Below are positions 61,543-64,000 of a stretch of 64,000 nucleotides of DNA, piece by piece. The translations under genes and the position numbers were made by a program. The notes under the pieces are model-generated. The model worked only from the letters and a program-made list of their open reading frames with translations, did not search any database and was not told the origin of the DNA. Origin of the DNA: Enterobacter cancerogenus (GTDB lineage Bacteria; Pseudomonadota; Gammaproteobacteria; Enterobacterales; Enterobacteriaceae); NCBI GenBank assembly GCA_000773965.1, contig JRUP01000002.1:124001-188000 (forward strand), read 5' to 3'. The first letter of the stretch is position 1. The number at the start of each line of letters is the position of its first letter.

Positions 61543-61806
61543 ATGATTGCAGTGATTTTTGGCCGTTCAAGCTGCCCATACTGCGTACGTGCGAAAGAGT
61601 TAGCCACCAAGCTGACCAGCGAGCGCGATGATTTCAACTATCAGTACGTCGATATTCAGGCGACCGGCATCACCAAGGCCGACCTGGAAGCACGTGCCGG
61701 CAAACCGGTGACCACCGTGCCGCAGATTTTCCTTGATGACCAGCACATCGGTGGTTACACCGAATTTGCGGCATGGACCAAAGAAAATCTGGGTGTTGAA
61801 GCCTAA
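61543..61806 (+). CDS. grxA: Glutaredoxin 1
   Basis: Glutathione-dependent thiol oxidoreductase, 87 residues (E. coli 85), and hydrogen donor for ribonucleotide reductase. The redox motif C11-P-Y-C14 is in RSSCPYCVRAKEL. The glutathione-binding TVPQIFLDDQHIGGYTEF is also present. AGGAGAG precedes ATG 61543. A terminator follows directly. Confidence 0.97.
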   Translation: MIAVIFGRSSCPYCVRAKELATKLTSERDDFNYQYVDIQATGITKADLEARAGKPVTTVPQIFLDDQHIGGYTEFAAWTKENLGVEA

Positions 61807-61808
61807 GC

Positions 61809-61833
61809 AAACGGGCCTGCGGGCCCGTTTTTG
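61809..61833. terminator. Terminator between grxA and ybjM
   Basis: ACGGGCC pairs with GGCCCGT around TGCG (61811-61828), followed by TTTTGATC for grxA. It can also act on the convergent ybjM, 6 bp away, but the opposite T tract is short. Confidence 0.85.
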
Positions 61834-61839
61834 ATCGTG

Positions 61840-62211
61840 CTATTCGGCACGCATCGCCAGCATAATCCTCATCAGGCGGATCAGTAACGCCCCGCACCCT
61901 GCCCAAAACAGCGCACTTAAACTCCATGCAACAATCAGCAGCCAACTGTGCATCTGCGTGACGGTGAGCCACATCCAGGCCATACCCAAAAGCGTGCCCA
62001 CCACGGCGACCCACAGTGTACTGACCAGGGGACTATCCGGCTGCAACAGCGCCATTAACATGCCCGGCAATAAAAACAGCAATAATTCAGGCTGTCCGCG
62101 CATCGCTTGTTCCGCGGCAACCGCCCAAAAATGGTGTGCAAAAATAAACACCAGCGTATAAAGCATCATACCCAGAACCGATGCTGGCCAGCGATTATTG
62201 CGCTGCAACAT
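61840..62211 (-). CDS. ybjM: YbjM, inner-membrane protein
   Basis: Predicted inner-membrane protein of 123 residues (E. coli 125) with four hydrophobic segments and no known function. Sequence likeness to E. coli is modest and rests on LLFLLPGMLMALL, LSALFWAGCGALL and position. I place the start at 62211 (MLQRNNRWPASVLG), because AGGA lies 5 bp upstream; the frame is open to 62268 but the extra 19 residues have no support. Convergent with grxA and divergent from ybjL. Confidence 0.75.
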   Translation of the reverse strand: MLQRNNRWPASVLGMMLYTLVFIFAHHFWAVAAEQAMRGQPELLLFLLPGMLMALLQPDSPLVSTLWVAVVGTLLGMAWMWLTVTQMHSWLLIVAWSLSALFWAGCGALLIRLMRIMLAMRAE

Positions 62212-62466
62212 AACCATCCTCAACTTTGTTGTTAACAATATTGAAACGTTTACTGCCCTGATGCGCACAAGTGGAAATAAAAAGAAACAGCCGCTGGCAG
62301 AAGGATTAAAAACTGCTGATAGCTGAGGAAGTTATTTATGATTAGAATAACGCCGTTTTAAATAATGGTCTGCACCTTCCTGGCGGCAAGGACATTCACA
62401 ACTGCCACAAGATAGCGAAAAAAGGCCCTTTCATCAACTTGTTACAGGTAAAGAAGAAGTTAAACC

Positions 62467-64000
62467 GTGAACATTAACGTCGCAGAATTGTTAAGCGGAA
62501 ATGACGTTCTGTTATTATTTGTCGTCTTAGCTCTGGGGCTGTGCTTAGGCAAATTACGTCTCGGCTCGGTACAGCTAGGAAATTCCATTGGTGTCCTCGT
62601 TGTTTCATTGATTTTAGGTCAGCAGCACTTTGCGATAAATACCGACGCACTCAGTCTCGGCTTTATGTTGTTTATTTTTTGTGTCGGTGTTGAAGCCGGA
62701 CCTAACTTTTTCTCGATCTTTTTCCGCGACGGTAAAAACTACTTCCTTCTTGCCATTGTTATGGTGGTCAGCGCCCTGCTCGTTGCGCTGGGACTCGGCA
62801 AAGTGTTCGGCTGGGATATTGGTCTCACGGCAGGCATGCTGGCCGGTTCCATGACGTCCACACCGGTGCTGGTTGGCGCGGGTGACACGCTGCGACAAAG
62901 CATCAGTGACAGCCATCAGCTCAGCATGATGCAGGATAACCTCAGCCTCGGTTACGCCCTCACCTATTTAATTGGTCTGGTCAGCCTGATCTTTGGCGCT
63001 CGCTATCTGCCTCGTCTGCAACATCAGGACTTACCCACCTGCGCGCAGCAGATTGCGCGAGAGCGCGGTCTGGATGCCGACAGCCAGCGTAAAGTGTTCC
63101 TGCCAGTGATCCGCGCCTATCGCGTTGGCCCGGAACTGGTGGAATGGAGCGGCGGTAAAAACCTGCGCGAGCTGGGCATTCATCGCCAGACCGGCTGCTA
63201 CATTGAACGCCTGCGTCGTAACGGTATTCTCGCCAGTCCGGATGGGGATGCGATGCTGCAACTCGGCGATGAGATCTCGCTGGTGGGCTATCCCGACGCG
63301 CATGCCCGCCTCGATGCCAGCTTCCGTAACGGCAAAGAGGTGTTCGACCGCGATTTGCTCGACATGCGCATCGTCACCGAAGAGATTGTAGTGAAGAACC
63401 ACAATGCGGTGAATAAACGCCTGAGCCATCTGAAACTCACCGATCACGGCTGCTTCCTCAACCGGGTGATTCGCAGCCAGATTGAGATGCCGATTGATGA
63501 CAGCATCATGCTGAACAAAGGCGATGTATTGCAGGTGAGCGGTGAAGCGCGCCGTGTGAAAAGCCTGGCGGATCGCATCGGCTTTATTGCGATTCACAGT
63601 CAGATGACCGATCTGCTGGCCTTCTGCGCCTTCTTTATCATTGGGTTGATGATCGGCATGATCACCTTCCAGTTCAGCAACTTCAGCTTTGGCATCGGTA
63701 ACGCCGCCGGTTTGCTGTTCGCGGGTATCATGCTCGGCTTCCTGCGCGCCAACCATCCGACCTTTGGCTACATTCCGCAAGGGGCGCTGACCATGGTGAA
63801 AGAGTTCGGTTTGATGGTGTTTATGGCGGGTGTCGGCCTGAGCGCCGGTAGTGGCCTGCAGCATGGCCTCGGCAGCGCGGGCGCCTTGATGCTACTCAGC
63901 GGCCTGCTGGTGAGTCTGATTCCGGTGGTGATTTGTTATCTGTTTGGTGCCTACGTGCTGCGCATGAACCGCGCGCTGCTGTTTGGTGCGATTATGGGCG
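62467..64000 (+). CDS. ybjL: YbjL, AAE-family transporter (3' end outside window)
   Basis: Inner-membrane transporter of the aspartate:alanine exchanger family. 511 codons are visible of about 560, so the last helices lie beyond base 64000. The GTG start at 62467 is followed by [19 protein letters not shown], matching E. coli; only a weak AAGAAG precedes it. Five N-terminal helices ([20 protein letters not shown]) are followed by two TrkA-C (RCK_C) domains ([40 protein letters not shown]) and the second helix set. Substrate not known to me. Confidence 0.93.
   Translation, partial: MNINVAELLSGNDVLLLFVVLALGLCLGKLRLGSVQLGNSIGVLVVSLILGQQHFAINTDALSLGFMLFIFCVGVEAGPNFFSIFFRDGKNYFLLAIVMVVSALLVALGLGKVFGWDIGLTAGMLAGSMTSTPVLVGAGDTLRQSISDSHQLSMMQDNLSLGYALTYLIGLVSLIFGARYLPRLQHQDLPTCAQQIARERGLDADSQRKVFLPVIRAYRVGPELVEWSGGKNLRELGIHRQTGCYIERLRRNGILASPDGDAMLQLGDEISLVGYPDAHARLDASFRNGKEVFDRDLLDMRIVTEEIVVKNHNAVNKRLSHLKLTDHGCFLNRVIRSQIEMPIDDSIMLNKGDVLQVSGEARRVKSLADRIGFIAIHSQMTDLLAFCAFFIIGLMIGMITFQFSNFSFGIGNAAGLLFAGIMLGFLRANHPTFGYIPQGALTMVKEFGLMVFMAGVGLSAGSGLQHGLGSAGALMLLSGLLVSLIPVVICYLFGAYVLRMNRALLFGAIMG

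Noticed and set aside
63031..63864. 277-codon open frame antisense to ybjL
   Set aside because: ybjL matches its family throughout; the reverse frame is a composition shadow.

Overview
The window is 64 kb of ordinary core chromosome from a gamma-proteobacterium of the order Enterobacterales. Gene order and protein sequences follow the Escherichia coli cmoM-to-ybjL block almost gene for gene, in reverse orientation. The compact version of the block, which lacks many accessory genes that E. coli carries here, together with the degree of divergence suggests the Erwiniaceae (Pantoea/Erwinia-like). The genus is an inference. No prophage, insertion sequence, CRISPR array, rRNA or tRNA gene was found.

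Layout. 1-3.3 kb: tRNA modification (cmoM, cut by the window edge), envelope factor elyC, ycbJ, and kdsB-ycaR for Kdo activation. 3.4-9.7 kb: ycaQ (DNA glycosylase), the lipid A genes lpxK-msbA, and comEC. 9.9-15.4 kb: ihfB, rpsA, cmk, aroA and serC, all leftward. 15.7-21.9 kb: ycaO, then the anaerobic focA-pflB-pflA formate cluster behind a predicted FNR promoter. 22-31 kb: ycaD, serS, rarA, lolA, ftsK and lrp, leftward. 31.6-37.5 kb: trxB, cydDC, aat and infA, rightward. 37.6-42.5 kb: clpA-clpS, cspD and the OLD-family nuclease ybjD. 42.6-48.5 kb: lysO, poxB, ltaE, amiD, ybjQ and ybjP. 48.7-52.5 kb: the arginine ABC importer artPIQM plus artJ, with predicted ArgR boxes. 52.5-58.4 kb: rlmC, ybjO and the putrescine importer potFGHI. 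58.8-64 kb: ybjC-nfsA-rimK-ybjN, grxA, ybjM and ybjL (cut by the window edge).

Several neighbours work together. kdsB, lpxK, msbA and lolA serve outer-membrane biogenesis. aat, clpA and clpS form the N-degron pathway within about 4 kb. trxB, cydDC, grxA and nfsA serve redox balance. PflA activates PflB, and FocA exports the formate. Compared with my memory of E. coli, the window lacks dmsABC, hcp-hcr, macAB, aqpZ, ybjX, ycaL, ycaP, ybjS and the serW tRNA at their usual junctions.

I did not find a convincing new biological system. The most unusual structure is an 82-bp tandem repeat at 46.5-46.7 kb, made from the 3' end of amiD and lying beside a REP-like GTAG hairpin. Other points worth checking are nested inverted repeats between clpS and cspD, a perfect 10-bp inverted repeat in the lrp leader, and 42-bp repeats in the ftsK linker. 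Family assignments rest on remembered homologous sequences, not on a search.
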